Source of the DNA: Paenibacillus algorifonticola
GTDB taxonomy: Bacteria > Bacillota > Bacilli > Paenibacillales > Paenibacillaceae
Assembly (NCBI RefSeq): GCF_000971975.1
Contig: NZ_LAQO01000026.1
Span: 62,001 to 126,000 of the forward strand
Direction of reading: 5' to 3'
DNA: 64,000 nucleotides
Below, in pieces: positions 16,277 through 25,789 of this stretch (the stretch's first letter is position 1; the number at the start of each line of letters is the position of its first letter). The position numbers and the translations under genes are program-made. The notes under the pieces are model-generated. The model was not told where the DNA came from and ran no database searches. It saw nothing but the letters and a program-made list of their open reading frames with translations.

Positions 16277-17365
16277 ATGGCGGAGCCAAACATACCAGAA
16301 CTGCAATTGCTGCTAAGTCGAACCGCGGAGCGGACGCTGGCGCTGAGCCACACCTTTTCGGATGAGCCCGGAGGCATTCGCTGGAGGCGCTGGGACTGGA
16401 GCATCGGCGTTGCCTTCTATGGCGTAGTAAAGGCAGGGGAAGCAGCGGGAGATGCACCTTATGACCTGATGCTGAAGGGTTGGATTGATGGGCGAATGAA
16501 AACGCATTTTGAGAAAGTATGCGTAAACTCCAATTCGCTGCTGCTGACGCTGCTGCATTTGCGTGATCAGGACGACGAAGGCCAATATGCGAGCTTTTTT
16601 CAGACGTTTGACGATTATTTGCTGAATAGCGGGCCGCGCACCGATTCTGGCGCCCTTGAGCACACGGTGCTGGACAATGATTGGTCGGATCAGGTATGGG
16701 CCGACACGCTGTTTATGAGCTTGCTTTATATGGCGCAGCGGGGAACGCTTCTCAATGATGAGCGGTTCAGGCTGGAAGCCGGAAGACAGCTCGCTCTGCA
16801 TTGCAAGCTGCTGTACGACCCTGATGAAAAGCTGTTTTATCATGGCTGGAACGATAAGCAGAAAAAATGGATCGGCGTTCATTGGGGCAGAGGCAATGCG
16901 TGGATGACTGCGGGCATTGTCGATATTTTGGAGCTGCTACCGTCCGAGTTTGCGGACCGGGAGTCGATTTTGGAAACGCTCCATGCGCAAGTAAAGAGGC
17001 TCGCTGAGCTGCAAGAGGATTCTGGCCTTTGGAGAACGGTGCTGAACCGGAAGGACACGTATACGGAAACGTCGGCCACGGCAGGCATTGCCTACGGCCT
17101 GCTGAAAGGAATCAGGCTCGGCTTCATTTCGGAGCAATACCGCGAGATGGCGGAGCGAGCGCTGGCTGCGGTAGCGGCGAGCATTGATGAGGAGGGCAAT
17201 GTAACAGGAGGCTCCTCAGGCACGCCAGTAAAGGCGGATGCCGAGGCTTATAACCAAATTCCGTATGAGATTACGCCGTTCACGCAGGGGCTCGCGCTGC
17301 TTGCTCTCTATGAAGGCTTACAGCATAACAGAAAAGGGAGTGTTTCTATTCATGAAGCTGTCTGA
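16277..17365 (+). CDS. Glycoside hydrolase family 105 (unsaturated uronyl hydrolase)
   Basis: 362 residues, close to B. subtilis YteR (373). The catalytic aspartate lies in QVWADTLFMSLLYMA at D143, the number of the general-acid Asp in YteR, and GRGNAWMTAGIVDILELLP is the conserved W-x-R-G-N-x-W motif of the (alpha/alpha)6 barrel. GH105 enzymes hydrate the terminal 4,5-unsaturated uronic acid left by polysaccharide lyases on rhamnogalacturonan, or on other uronate-containing glycans. No signal peptide, so it acts in the cytoplasm on imported oligosaccharides, matching the importer encoded downstream. AAAAAGGAGG precedes the ATG. It overlaps the next gene by 14 bp. Confidence 0.9.
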   Translation: MAEPNIPELQLLLSRTAERTLALSHTFSDEPGGIRWRRWDWSIGVAFYGVVKAGEAAGDAPYDLMLKGWIDGRMKTHFEKVCVNSNSLLLTLLHLRDQDDEGQYASFFQTFDDYLLNSGPRTDSGALEHTVLDNDWSDQVWADTLFMSLLYMAQRGTLLNDERFRLEAGRQLALHCKLLYDPDEKLFYHGWNDKQKKWIGVHWGRGNAWMTAGIVDILELLPSEFADRESILETLHAQVKRLAELQEDSGLWRTVLNRKDTYTETSATAGIAYGLLKGIRLGFISEQYREMAERALAAVAASIDEEGNVTGGSSGTPVKADAEAYNQIPYEITPFTQGLALLALYEGLQHNRKGSVSIHEAV

Positions 17366-18521
17366 TTTACGTTTGACCGTCGTTGGCGTGCCGCGTTCCA
17401 CCGGTTTTGTCAGCAAGCATGTCATTGTGGAGCTGATGACCGATGAAGGCTTGACGGGCATCGGCGAAATGTCGGACTTTTCCCACCTTCCTTATTATTC
17501 GATTGATCTGAAAGATTTGACGACGGTGCTCAAGGGCATCTTGATTGGGCAAAATCCCTTCCAGCTGTCGCGCATGAATATGGAGCTGAAAAGCCATTTT
17601 CCCGAAGCCAACTTTTATTATGAGAAGGGCAATTTTATCCGCAATGGCATTGATGCGGCGCTGCATGATTTATGTGCGAAGGCGCTGAATATGCCGGTAT
17701 CCGAATTTATGGGCGGGGCTATTCAGCAGAAAATTAAAGTATGTTTTCCGATCTTCCGTCACCGGTTTATGGAGGAGGTTGAAGAAAATATCGCCGTCGT
17801 CCGCCAGCGGCTTGAGCAGGGCTTTGACGTCTTCCGGCTGTACGTGGGCAAAAATCTGGATGCGGATGAAGCGTTTCTGGATGGCGTGCAGCGTGAATTC
17901 GGCTCGCGGGTGAAAATTAAATCGCTCGATTTCAGCCATTTGCTGGACTGGAAAGCGTCGCTCAAGGCGATACGCCGACTATCCGCTTATGATTTTGAAA
18001 TGGTGGAGAGCCCGGCTCCGCAAAATGATTTCGAAGGGCTGCGGCAAGTTCGCATGAAATCGGATTATCCCGTAAGCGAGCATGTGTGGAGCTTCCGTCA
18101 GCAGCATGAGATGCTGCGTCAGGACAGCGTTGATATTTTCAACATTTCGCCGATTTTTATTGGCGGTCTGACGTCAGCACGGAAAGCGGCGGCAGCCGCA
18201 GAAGTGGCGGGGAAAGGCTGTCTGCTGGGCACGACGCAGGAGCTGTCGATTGGAACGGCAGCGATGGCGCATCTTGGCAGCACGCTCGTCAACCTCAATT
18301 ATACTTCTGACCCGACGGGGCCGGAGCTTTATGTAGGCGATGTAGTCAAGGAAGCGGTCCGCTATGAGGATGGTTATCTGCTAGTGCCAGGAGCTGACAA
18401 GCCAGGGCTTGGGATGGAGCTGGACCTGGAGAAAATCGAGCAGTACCGCGTGCCGGATTTAAGCTGGGGAGCGGTATCCGTCCATCAGCTGCAAGACCGG
18501 ACATCGCAAACGAAGCAATAA
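17352..18521 (+). CDS. Mandelate racemase/muconate lactonizing (enolase superfamily) enzyme
   Basis: 389 residues starting MKLSDLRLTVVGVPRSTGFV at ATG 17352 (AAAAGGGAGTG upstream). The capping domain is followed by the barrel with K188-x-K190 as probable base pair and metal ligands at about D193 (SLDFSH), E219 (EMVESPAP) and E243 (PVSEHVW). SIGTAAMAHLGS is the usual late-barrel segment. Family members abstract the alpha proton of a carboxylate, giving dehydration or racemisation of sugar acids or lactone isomerisation. In this operon, dehydration of an aldonate or aldarate to the 2-keto-3-deoxy acid used by the DHDPS-family enzyme is the natural guess. The gene overlaps the GH105 gene by 14 bp, so translation is probably coupled. 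Confidence 0.85.
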   Translation: MKLSDLRLTVVGVPRSTGFVSKHVIVELMTDEGLTGIGEMSDFSHLPYYSIDLKDLTTVLKGILIGQNPFQLSRMNMELKSHFPEANFYYEKGNFIRNGIDAALHDLCAKALNMPVSEFMGGAIQQKIKVCFPIFRHRFMEEVEENIAVVRQRLEQGFDVFRLYVGKNLDADEAFLDGVQREFGSRVKIKSLDFSHLLDWKASLKAIRRLSAYDFEMVESPAPQNDFEGLRQVRMKSDYPVSEHVWSFRQQHEMLRQDSVDIFNISPIFIGGLTSARKAAAAAEVAGKGCLLGTTQELSIGTAAMAHLGSTLVNLNYTSDPTGPELYVGDVVKEAVRYEDGYLLVPGADKPGLGMELDLEKIEQYRVPDLSWGAVSVHQLQDRTSQTKQ

Positions 18522-18572
18522 AGCAACGAAGCAATAAAGCAACGAAGCAATAAAGCAACGAAGCAATAAAGG
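18509..18572 (+). repeat. Four tandem copies of a 16-bp repeat across a stop codon
   Basis: The unit AACGAAGCAATAAAGC is repeated exactly at 18509, 18525 and 18541, and with one change at 18557. The first copy contains the last two codons and TAA stop of the enolase-superfamily gene. The array fills most of the gap to the binding-protein gene. Confidence 0.95.
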
Positions 18573-18613
18573 CAAGCCATGGCAAGCATTCCTATAAAAA
18601 GGGGAGACGACTC

Positions 18614-20167
18614 ATGAAAAGCAAGCCGATTCAGCCTTTTGCAAGCAACAGCAAGCGGTGGGTGAACCTCATCTGCTCCGGCGTATTGACGCTGGGGCTC
18701 GCCGCGGGCTGTGCAGGAACAGGAGAGAAAGCAGGGAGCAGCGGAAATACCGGGGAGAAGGCAGGTACAGACAAGCCGTATAAGCTGTCGATTGCGCTGC
18801 GGCAGGTTGGAGATATCCCGGCGAAGGGCAATGAGGTGGAGCAAGCGATTGAAAAGTATACGAATACGGAGCTCGCGATTCAGTGGATCCCGCAGGCGGC
18901 GTTCGATGATAAAATCAACGTCATGATTGCTTCCAATGAGCTGCCGCAAATTTTAAAGGTCAACTATGTGCCAAATGTGATGAATGCAGCCCGTAACGGC
19001 TTGTTTTGGGAGCTGGGGCCGTATTTGAAGGATTATCCGAATCTGACGGCACAGGATCAGCGCTACTATGACAATATTAAAATTGACGGCAAGCTGTTCG
19101 GCATCCCGAACTACCGCGATATTGGCCGGGCAGCCGTCGTTTACCGCAAAGATTGGTTTGATCAAGCGGGGCTGTCATTGCCCGTCACGATGGATGATTG
19201 GTACAACGTTATGAAAGCGTTTTCTGAAAATGATCCAGATGGCAATGGCAAGCAGGATTCTTATGGCACGATGCTGTTCAAAAATTACAACGCCGGAACG
19301 CAGCCCGTCATTACAAGGCTCGCGGTCAGCATTGGCGGCGTAAATCGTTGGGGAGAGGAAGACGGCAAATTTACGCCGGAGTTTAAAACACAGCCGTATA
19401 TGGATGTGCTCCAGCTGTTCCGCAAGCTGTATGCAGACAAGCTGATTAATCAGGATTTTGCCGTCTATGATGTGACAGAGCTGGATAAGGCGATGTATGA
19501 CGGCAGGGTTGGTATGCGTTTGAATGTTTCGGCGCAAAATGTACAGGGCTACTCTACCGCCATGAAGGATACCATTCCATCGGCAGAATGGGATATTGCG
19601 CCATTCGCTGGGCCAGATGGGCCGCGAATCGCGGGTGAGCCGGGCAACTTTGGATTTTTGGCGATACCTAAATCGGCAGTCAAGGATGAAGCGGAGCTGA
19701 AGCGCGTGCTGACCTTCCTCGACAAGCTGATGGATGAGCCAATGTCCACACTGCAAATGCGCGGCATTGAAGGCAAGCATTATGAACTGGTGGATGGCAC
19801 AAAAACAAAGTATACGGATTTTGCCTTGTTCCAGCGGGAGGTCAAGCCGTATCGTGACGGGCTGCTTAACATTGAAGGCTATAACGTGCCGGAGCTTGAG
19901 GATACGCCAATTGCACTCAAAGGCACAAAAATGGCGAGAGAAAATATTCAATATGCGGTGCCGAATCCGGCGTTGACGCTCAATTCGCCGACCTATAATG
20001 AACGCGGCGTAGAGCTGGATCTGATTATTCGCGATGCGGAAACGAAATATATTATGGGCCAAATTGACGATGCAGGCTTTCAGGCAGAAGTGGATAAATG
20101 GGCGAAGGCTGGCGGCGATGCAGTCGTGAAGGAATATGAGTCGTCCTTCGTAGAGCTTGGAGGCTAA
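18614..20167 (+). CDS. ABC transporter substrate-binding lipoprotein (LplA/YtcQ type)
   Basis: 517-residue family-1-type extracellular solute-binding protein. The signal peptide ends at a lipobox (GLAAGC, Cys33), so the mature protein is lipid-anchored outside the membrane. Near the middle NDPDGNGKQDSYGT is the Ca-binding-like loop common in LplA/YtcQ proteins of Paenibacillus. It is followed at once by two permease genes of the LplB and YtcP families and forms the oligosaccharide importer of the operon. No ATPase gene is present; these importers commonly share an MsmX-type ATPase encoded elsewhere. A strong GGGGAGA site precedes ATG 18614. Given the GH105 gene, the cargo is probably an unsaturated uronic acid-containing oligosaccharide. 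Confidence 0.92.
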   Translation: MKSKPIQPFASNSKRWVNLICSGVLTLGLAAGCAGTGEKAGSSGNTGEKAGTDKPYKLSIALRQVGDIPAKGNEVEQAIEKYTNTELAIQWIPQAAFDDKINVMIASNELPQILKVNYVPNVMNAARNGLFWELGPYLKDYPNLTAQDQRYYDNIKIDGKLFGIPNYRDIGRAAVVYRKDWFDQAGLSLPVTMDDWYNVMKAFSENDPDGNGKQDSYGTMLFKNYNAGTQPVITRLAVSIGGVNRWGEEDGKFTPEFKTQPYMDVLQLFRKLYADKLINQDFAVYDVTELDKAMYDGRVGMRLNVSAQNVQGYSTAMKDTIPSAEWDIAPFAGPDGPRIAGEPGNFGFLAIPKSAVKDEAELKRVLTFLDKLMDEPMSTLQMRGIEGKHYELVDGTKTKYTDFALFQREVKPYRDGLLNIEGYNVPELEDTPIALKGTKMARENIQYAVPNPALTLNSPTYNERGVELDLIIRDAETKYIMGQIDDAGFQAEVDKWAKAGGDAVVKEYESSFVELGG

Positions 20168-20183
20168 CAAGGGAGGGACGCGT

Positions 20184-21170
20184 ATGAACGCACAAATCCG
20201 CACGACGGGCAGCAGTAGTAGTAGTCCAAGTAAATCAACGCTTGGCAAGGAACGGGTAAGCAGACGCAGCGAGTGGCTGCGGGAGCTGATTAAGGATAAA
20301 TGGATGTATGCGATGCTGCTGCCAGGCGTATTATTTTTCATCATTTTCAAATATGTCCCGATGTACGGCGTCATTATCGCTTTTCAGGATTATCAACCCT
20401 TTCAGGGCGTGCTGGGGAGCAGCTGGGCAGGGCTCAAGCATTTTGAACGCTTTTTCTCGGAGCCGCAGTTTTGGCAGCTGTTCCGCAATACGCTGCTATT
20501 AGCGATTTACAACATCGTCTTTTTCTTTCCACTGCCGATTGTACTTGCTTTGATGCTGAATGAGGTGCGGATCGAGCGCTTCAAGCGGTTTGTGCAGACG
20601 ATGATCTATATTCCCCATTTCGTCTCCTGGGTCGTCGTCGTAGGGGTATTCTACATTATACTGACGACGGAAGGCGGCATTATCAATGAAATGCTGTTTG
20701 CGCTGACCGGGCATAAAATCGCCTTTTTGCTGGAGCCGAGCTGGTTCCGAACGATTATCATTTCGCAGTCGATCTGGAAGGAGGTAGGCTGGGGCACGAT
20801 TATTTTTCTCGCGGCGCTGTCGGGCGTTGATGTGCAGCTGTATGAAGCGGCGCGGATTGACGGAGCCAATCGGCTAAGACAGTTGTGGCATATTACGCTG
20901 CCGGCCATTCGCAGCACGATTGTCATTTTGCTTATATTGCGGCTGGGCACGTTTCTGGATTCCGGGTTTGAGCATATTTTCCTGATGCTCACTCCGACCA
21001 ATCGCGACGTTGGTGAAGTATTCGACACGTATGTGTACGTGAAAGGTTTGACTCAGGCGCAGTATAGCTACAGCGCGGCAGTAGGCTTGTTCAAATCCTT
21101 CATCGGCTTAATTCTGGTGCTTGGAGCGAACTGGATGGCCAAGAAATTTGGGCAGGAAGGGGTCTACTAA
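20184..21170 (+). CDS. ABC sugar transporter permease, LplB type
   Basis: 328 residues with six predicted membrane helices after a Ser-rich N-terminus (SSSSSPSKS). The opening helix reads YAMLLPGVLFFIIFKYVPMYGVIIAFQDY, typical of LplB, and the cytoplasmic EAA loop is YEAARIDGANRLRQLWHITLP, which couples to the shared ATPase. ATG 20184 is preceded by GGGAGGG; a longer reading would overlap the binding-protein gene. It pairs with the permease encoded at 21200. Confidence 0.93.
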   Translation: MNAQIRTTGSSSSSPSKSTLGKERVSRRSEWLRELIKDKWMYAMLLPGVLFFIIFKYVPMYGVIIAFQDYQPFQGVLGSSWAGLKHFERFFSEPQFWQLFRNTLLLAIYNIVFFFPLPIVLALMLNEVRIERFKRFVQTMIYIPHFVSWVVVVGVFYIILTTEGGIINEMLFALTGHKIAFLLEPSWFRTIIISQSIWKEVGWGTIIFLAALSGVDVQLYEAARIDGANRLRQLWHITLPAIRSTIVILLILRLGTFLDSGFEHIFLMLTPTNRDVGEVFDTYVYVKGLTQAQYSYSAAVGLFKSFIGLILVLGANWMAKKFGQEGVY

Positions 21171-21199
21171 CGCCATCATGAGAGTAGGAGGAATGGGCA

Positions 21200-22093
21200 A
21201 TGAGCAGGGAGCAGTCTTATGTTCGCGTTGATAATACGCTGGGCAACAAATTGTTTGACGGAGCCAATATCATTGTGCTGACCATTATCGCTTTGGTGAC
21301 AGTACTGCCGTTCATTTATATTTTGGCTGTATCCTTTACGAGTCCGGAGGAGGCGGCAAAAGGGGGCTTTATCCTTTTTCCGAAGTCGTTCTCGCTGTCG
21401 GCGTATCAATATATTTTCTCCACTGATACGCTGATGCGCAGCCTGCTCGTATCGATTTATGTGACGACGCTCGGCACGGCCATCAATCTGCTGTTGACCT
21501 GCCTGATGGCCTATCCGCTTGCAAAGCAGACGCTGCGCGGACGGCAGCCGATTTTAATGGCGGTACTGTTTACGATGCTGTTTAGCGGCGGACTCATTCC
21601 GACTTATTTTGTCGTAAGCGGCATGGGGCTGACGAATACGCTGTGGTCGCTGATGATCCCGAATGCAATAAGCGCGTTTAATCTGATTGTGCTGAAAAAC
21701 TTTTTTCAGCAAATTCCCGATGGGCTGGAGGATTCTGCGCGAATCGACGGCTGTACGGACGTCGGCGTGCTGTTCCGTATCGTCATTCCATTATCAATGC
21801 CTGCGATTGCGACCTTCGGAATGTTTTATGCGGTATCGCATTGGAACCAGTTCTTCAGCGCCATCATTTATATTAATGACAGCGATAAATGGCCGGTGCA
21901 GGTGCTGCTGCGGGAAATCGTTATTTTGGCGCAAAGCCGGATCGGCGATACCGGATTCGATGAAACGGCGATTCAGCCGCAAACGATTCGGATGGCGGTT
22001 ATCGTATTTGCTACGATTCCGATTTTGCTCGTATATCCGTTTCTGCAAAAGCATTTTGCCAAGGGCGTTATGCTCGGCTCGGTTAAAGGGTAA
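21200..22093 (+). CDS. ABC sugar transporter permease, YtcP/LplC type
   Basis: 297 residues, six membrane helices (IIVLTIIALVTVLPFIYILAVSF first). The EAA loop is LEDSARIDGCTDVGVLFRIV, and the end KHFAKGVMLGSVKG is the standard C-terminus of this family. It starts 30 bp after the first permease gene with TAGGAGGA upstream. It is the last gene of the operon and is followed by a large terminator hairpin. Confidence 0.93.
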   Translation: MSREQSYVRVDNTLGNKLFDGANIIVLTIIALVTVLPFIYILAVSFTSPEEAAKGGFILFPKSFSLSAYQYIFSTDTLMRSLLVSIYVTTLGTAINLLLTCLMAYPLAKQTLRGRQPILMAVLFTMLFSGGLIPTYFVVSGMGLTNTLWSLMIPNAISAFNLIVLKNFFQQIPDGLEDSARIDGCTDVGVLFRIVIPLSMPAIATFGMFYAVSHWNQFFSAIIYINDSDKWPVQVLLREIVILAQSRIGDTGFDETAIQPQTIRMAVIVFATIPILLVYPFLQKHFAKGVMLGSVKG

Positions 22094-22133
22094 GGGCAGG
22101 CAGCAAGGTTTGCGTTTATTAAATCAGGTAAAG

Positions 22134-22200
22134 CAGCGGCAAGGCAGCCGCATCTTCGTCCCGTCCAATGGGATAAGGTGCGCGGCCTTGCCGCTGTTTG
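22134..22200 (+). terminator. Terminator closing the sugar-acid operon
   Basis: CAGCGGCAAGGC (22134-22145) pairs perfectly with GCCTTGCCGCTG (22185-22196), then TTTGT. It shares the CAGCGGCA stem with hairpins at 3330 and 49047. Confidence 0.8.
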
Positions 22201-22271
22201 TATGAACGGAAAATGGAATGCTTATGAACACAATTGGTTGAAAAAATGAAAGTATTGATTCTGAATCTTTA

Positions 22272-22319
22272 TTGTAATTATTAAGATTGTATATAGAATA
22301 GGACGTGTAAACGATAACG
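22272..22319 (+). promoter_or_regulatory. Promoter with candidate CcpA (cre) site before the two-component genes
   Basis: TTGTAA (22272-22277) and TAGAAT (22294-22299) are 16 bp apart. Just downstream, TGTAAACGATAACG (22306-22319) matches the Gram-positive cre pattern TGWAANCGNTNWCA except for the last base. A cre immediately past the start site normally acts as a catabolite roadblock, so glucose would silence the regulator pair and the locus it controls. Confidence 0.5.
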
Positions 22320-22379
22320 GCTAGAAACATCCCATATATATTGCTATCAAAAGGCCATTGAAATGAAAGGGGATGGAAG

Positions 22380-23906
22380 ATGTTGAACGTTTTAGTTGTT
22401 GATGATGAACCGAAGCACAGGAGAGGGCTTTCCCGGATGCTTAAACATTTAAGGCCGGAATATACCATTTATGATGCGATGGATGGTGCGGAGGCGCTTC
22501 AAAGCATGAGTGTTCATCCGATTGATTTGGTGTTTACGGATATTCAAATGCCCATAATGAATGGCCTCGAATTGATGGAGCATCTCATCGATCGCGGGGG
22601 GAGCGAAAGCATTATTATAATGAGCGCTTATTCGGACTTTGAATACGCGCAGCGCGCTCTGCAATTAGGAGCTAGCGATTATTTGCTGAAGCCAGTTGAA
22701 GAACAAAAGATCGTTCAGCTGCTTGCGAAAACGGAAAATAAAATGCATGCCTTGCGCCTTGCTTCTATGGAGTCTTCTCTTGCCGAATTGTTTGAGGGAT
22801 TACCGGATATAGAGGATTATCAGCGGCTTGAAAGAACCTTTCCAGCTATTGGCCATGGTATGGTGTTGGCTGCGATATTGAGCTCTAAAAGGGAGACTGG
22901 CGATCGGAAAGGGATGCTGAATGAGCTAAAAGCGATGTTGGAGGCAGCCTTGAAGGAGCATGGGTTTTCCTTCGCTTTCTACATGTCCGATAAGGTGCTG
23001 CACACTTTGATCATAAGCGGGGAAAACGTACCAATCTTCACGCCCGAATGGAGAGGAAGTCTCCGTATGATCATTCGTCACTTCTCGGCCCAGCATGGAG
23101 CCGAATTAACGTTCGGATTGGGAAATGCCTTTACCAAATGGGAGCACGAAGCCAGAGAATCTTTTAAACAAGCTAATCTCGCCCTGCAAACGAGATTTTA
23201 CAAAGGTGGAGGCGTTCTGCTCGAAGTCGATCAAATGAATGACAGCAACCATCGGGCGTTGCTAAAGCTTGAGGTGCGTTTTTTGACAAAAGCCGTTGTA
23301 TCGGGCGATAAGCTAGGCATTCGATCCTATCTGGATGCAACGATTAATCAGGCGACCGCAAGCGGCTTCCCCCAGCCTGAAAAGCTGGTATATGCCATCG
23401 CTGCAGCTATTCATCATTTAACCTCCTGTTTAATGGAAAAAGGGCTGCTGTCTTTCAATAGTGCTGCATTTGAGGAAGCACTGCTGCAATGCCACACCGT
23501 CGAGCAATTAAAAAAAGCGGCACAGGCATGGATTTTCGAATTGGCCGATTGTTTGGATAATCGAACATCATCCTGTCGAAATGAAGCCATTATTGATGCC
23601 TGCAAAGCCTACATTGAAAACCACTATGACGAAGAATTATCCCTCAGTACGATCGCTGCGAAATTTCATTTTAATGCTTCTTACTTTTGTTTATTATTCA
23701 AAACGCATACCCATACGACCATTAACCAATATATTATGCAAACGAGAATGAGGGCTGCAGCGGGGCAATTATTGCAAACCTCTCAAAAGGTGTACCAAAT
23801 TGCCGAGAACGTCGGCTATAAGGATGTAAAATATTTCATACGGCTGTTCCGCAAGGAATATGGCAGCAGTCCAGAGGAATATCGTCATTTATCTGCTACT
23901 CGCTAA
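22380..23906 (+). CDS. YesN-type response regulator, REC plus AraC HTH
   Basis: 508 residues. The receiver domain spans about 1-120 with D8, D9, phospho-acceptor D54 (DLVFTDIQMPIMNG) and K104 (YLLKPVEE). The middle is a long helical YesN linker. The last 100 residues hold two AraC helix-turn-helix motifs (LSLSTIAAKFHFNASYFCLLFK and VYQIAENVGYKDVKYFIRLFRK). It is the partner of the kinase that starts 16 bp downstream; such pairs sense extracellular saccharides and activate adjacent ABC-transporter and hydrolase genes. GGGGATGGAAG precedes ATG 22380. It probably activates the hydroxyproline-arabinoside locus. Confidence 0.93.
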   Translation: MLNVLVVDDEPKHRRGLSRMLKHLRPEYTIYDAMDGAEALQSMSVHPIDLVFTDIQMPIMNGLELMEHLIDRGGSESIIIMSAYSDFEYAQRALQLGASDYLLKPVEEQKIVQLLAKTENKMHALRLASMESSLAELFEGLPDIEDYQRLERTFPAIGHGMVLAAILSSKRETGDRKGMLNELKAMLEAALKEHGFSFAFYMSDKVLHTLIISGENVPIFTPEWRGSLRMIIRHFSAQHGAELTFGLGNAFTKWEHEARESFKQANLALQTRFYKGGGVLLEVDQMNDSNHRALLKLEVRFLTKAVVSGDKLGIRSYLDATINQATASGFPQPEKLVYAIAAAIHHLTSCLMEKGLLSFNSAAFEEALLQCHTVEQLKKAAQAWIFELADCLDNRTSSCRNEAIIDACKAYIENHYDEELSLSTIAAKFHFNASYFCLLFKTHTHTTINQYIMQTRMRAAAGQLLQTSQKVYQIAENVGYKDVKYFIRLFRKEYGSSPEEYRHLSATR

Positions 23907-23921
23907 AGGAGGGGAGCTTAG

Positions 23922-25730
23922 TTGCGGACGCCTTATTTTTTACATCGCTTTCAAAAGCATTTTAGCTTGCGGTCTAAGCTTTTGCTGACCTATGCATTAA
24001 TCGTCACGCTGCCGCTCGTCATATTAAGCTCAAAATATTTTTATTCCAGCAGGGAATTTGTTTCGGATTTTGCCCGGCAAAACCTTTATTCGGTCGTGAA
24101 GCAAAACAATGAAATGATTGATGAAGAGCTTTCGCGGGTGGAAGAAAGCAGTCTTGCCATGTTCGCAGATCAGGTGCTGTATGAGCAATACTTGCATGCG
24201 GATCCAAAGGATGAATACAGCATGATTACGATGGAGAAAAAAGTGAATCAGGTCATCAGCAAATATTTCCTCGACTTAAATCAGATTTACTCGATTCATT
24301 TAATGACGAGTTATGCAAATATCGGCACGTCTACTTTTATTCCCTATCAGGACTTTCATAAGACCGCTTTATATCAAAGGGCACGGGCAGGAAATGGGGG
24401 GATGGTATGGGTGCCGACGTTTTCGTTTGATCGCATGTTTGATCGGAAAACGAGCCAAGTGAGGCCGCCGGAATATGCCCACCTGCTGTCGGGTGTACGC
24501 CTGCTCAAATTGTTTCAAATCAATAATAGCGAAGTGATAGAGCTGCAAGGGAAGGCTGAGATGCCGGTGCTGGTCGTTACCTATAATCCCGAAATGTACG
24601 GCGCTCATTTGTCGGGTGCACTTCCAGCGGGTGGAGCTTCTTTTTTTATTATGAGTGCGGAGGGCGAGCTCATATCAGGCACGGACATGTTTAAAGAAGC
24701 ACGCCCAGGCAAGCCCGCATGGCTCGATGAGATTGCAGCAATGAAAAGCGGCACAATCACCGTTATGCAGGATGGAAAGCCGTTAATCGTTTGCTTTGAT
24801 ACTTCTAAAGTAACGGGCTGGATATCGGGCATTACGATTTCTCCCGGAAAGCTAATGGCCTCATTTTTGCCTGAAATTAAATCATATACGATCTACTTGG
24901 CTGTATTTCTCCTTATCGTTTCGCTCCTGCTCGCTTACATATTCGCAAGCTCCATTACTAGGCCCATCCATCAGCTGCTGAAAGCGATAAAAAAGACAGG
25001 CGAGGGCGAATTCGACACTAGAATTCCCGTCGAGTCCTATAACGAAATGGGCTATCTGATTCATAAGTACAATCAAATGAATGTGAAAATTAATAGATTA
25101 ATCGAAGAGAACTACATCGTCAAGCTAAGGGAGAAAGAAACGCAAATTATGTCGCTGAATATACAGCTTAACCCTCATTTTTTGTATAACACCTTAAACA
25201 TTATGAATTGGACCGCTCTAGAAAACAATCAAAAGGAGCTAAGCAGCATGATTGTCAGCTTATCCGCCATGCTTCAGTACACATCTGCAAATAGTCAGGA
25301 CATTGGCGATTTCAATGATGATTTAAATTGGCTCAAGCATTATATTTTCATCACGGATCAGCGTTTTGAAGGGAAGTTTACCGTAACTTATGACATTGCG
25401 CCCGAGCTTTATACATACACCGTGCCTAAGCTTTTTTTGCAGCCCTTTGTTGAAAATGCGATCGTGCATGGTTTTGCCCATATCCATCGCGGCGGGCTTA
25501 TTCAAATTCGCGGCTGGCTGGAGGACAAGCAGCGCTGCTTCACGGTTGAAGATAATGGCATCGGCATTCCAGAAAGCCAAATCGCGTCTTTGACAGAAAC
25601 GGAGAGCAGCTCGATCGGCATCCAAAATGTCGACAAACGAATCAAGCTCATCTACGGAGATTCATATGGTGTAACCATTTATTCTCAGCCCCAAAAGGGG
25701 ACGGTGGTGAAAATTCATTTGCCTTTGTAG
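23922..25730 (+). CDS. YesM-type sensor histidine kinase
   Basis: 602 residues starting at TTG 23922 after AAAGGAGGGG. One membrane helix near residues 20-40, an extracellular sensing domain to about 320, a second helix (IYLAVFLLIVSLLLAYIFAS), then HAMP, a LytS-family His-kinase domain with H419 in LNPHFLYNTLN, and the ATP-binding N box LQPFVENAIVHGF with G boxes DNGIGIP and GIGIQNV. It phosphorylates the response regulator encoded just upstream. The ligand is presumably the saccharide or glycopeptide handled by the downstream transporter. Confidence 0.93.
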   Translation: MRTPYFLHRFQKHFSLRSKLLLTYALIVTLPLVILSSKYFYSSREFVSDFARQNLYSVVKQNNEMIDEELSRVEESSLAMFADQVLYEQYLHADPKDEYSMITMEKKVNQVISKYFLDLNQIYSIHLMTSYANIGTSTFIPYQDFHKTALYQRARAGNGGMVWVPTFSFDRMFDRKTSQVRPPEYAHLLSGVRLLKLFQINNSEVIELQGKAEMPVLVVTYNPEMYGAHLSGALPAGGASFFIMSAEGELISGTDMFKEARPGKPAWLDEIAAMKSGTITVMQDGKPLIVCFDTSKVTGWISGITISPGKLMASFLPEIKSYTIYLAVFLLIVSLLLAYIFASSITRPIHQLLKAIKKTGEGEFDTRIPVESYNEMGYLIHKYNQMNVKINRLIEENYIVKLREKETQIMSLNIQLNPHFLYNTLNIMNWTALENNQKELSSMIVSLSAMLQYTSANSQDIGDFNDDLNWLKHYIFITDQRFEGKFTVTYDIAPELYTYTVPKLFLQPFVENAIVHGFAHIHRGGLIQIRGWLEDKQRCFTVEDNGIGIPESQIASLTETESSSIGIQNVDKRIKLIYGDSYGVTIYSQPQKGTVVKIHLPL

Positions 25731-25789
25731 AAGATGCGAAGATCCTCCACCAATACAAAAATGTTCGAATTCTTTTTATAGCTGCTCTT

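Noticed and set aside
18509..18572. The 16-bp repeats as plasmid iterons or an origin
   Set aside because: They lie inside an operon across a stop codon with no replication gene nearby.
19175..20374. 399-codon minus-strand open frame across the binding-protein gene
   Set aside because: It is antisense to a clear lipoprotein gene, has no ribosome site and its translation has no family features.
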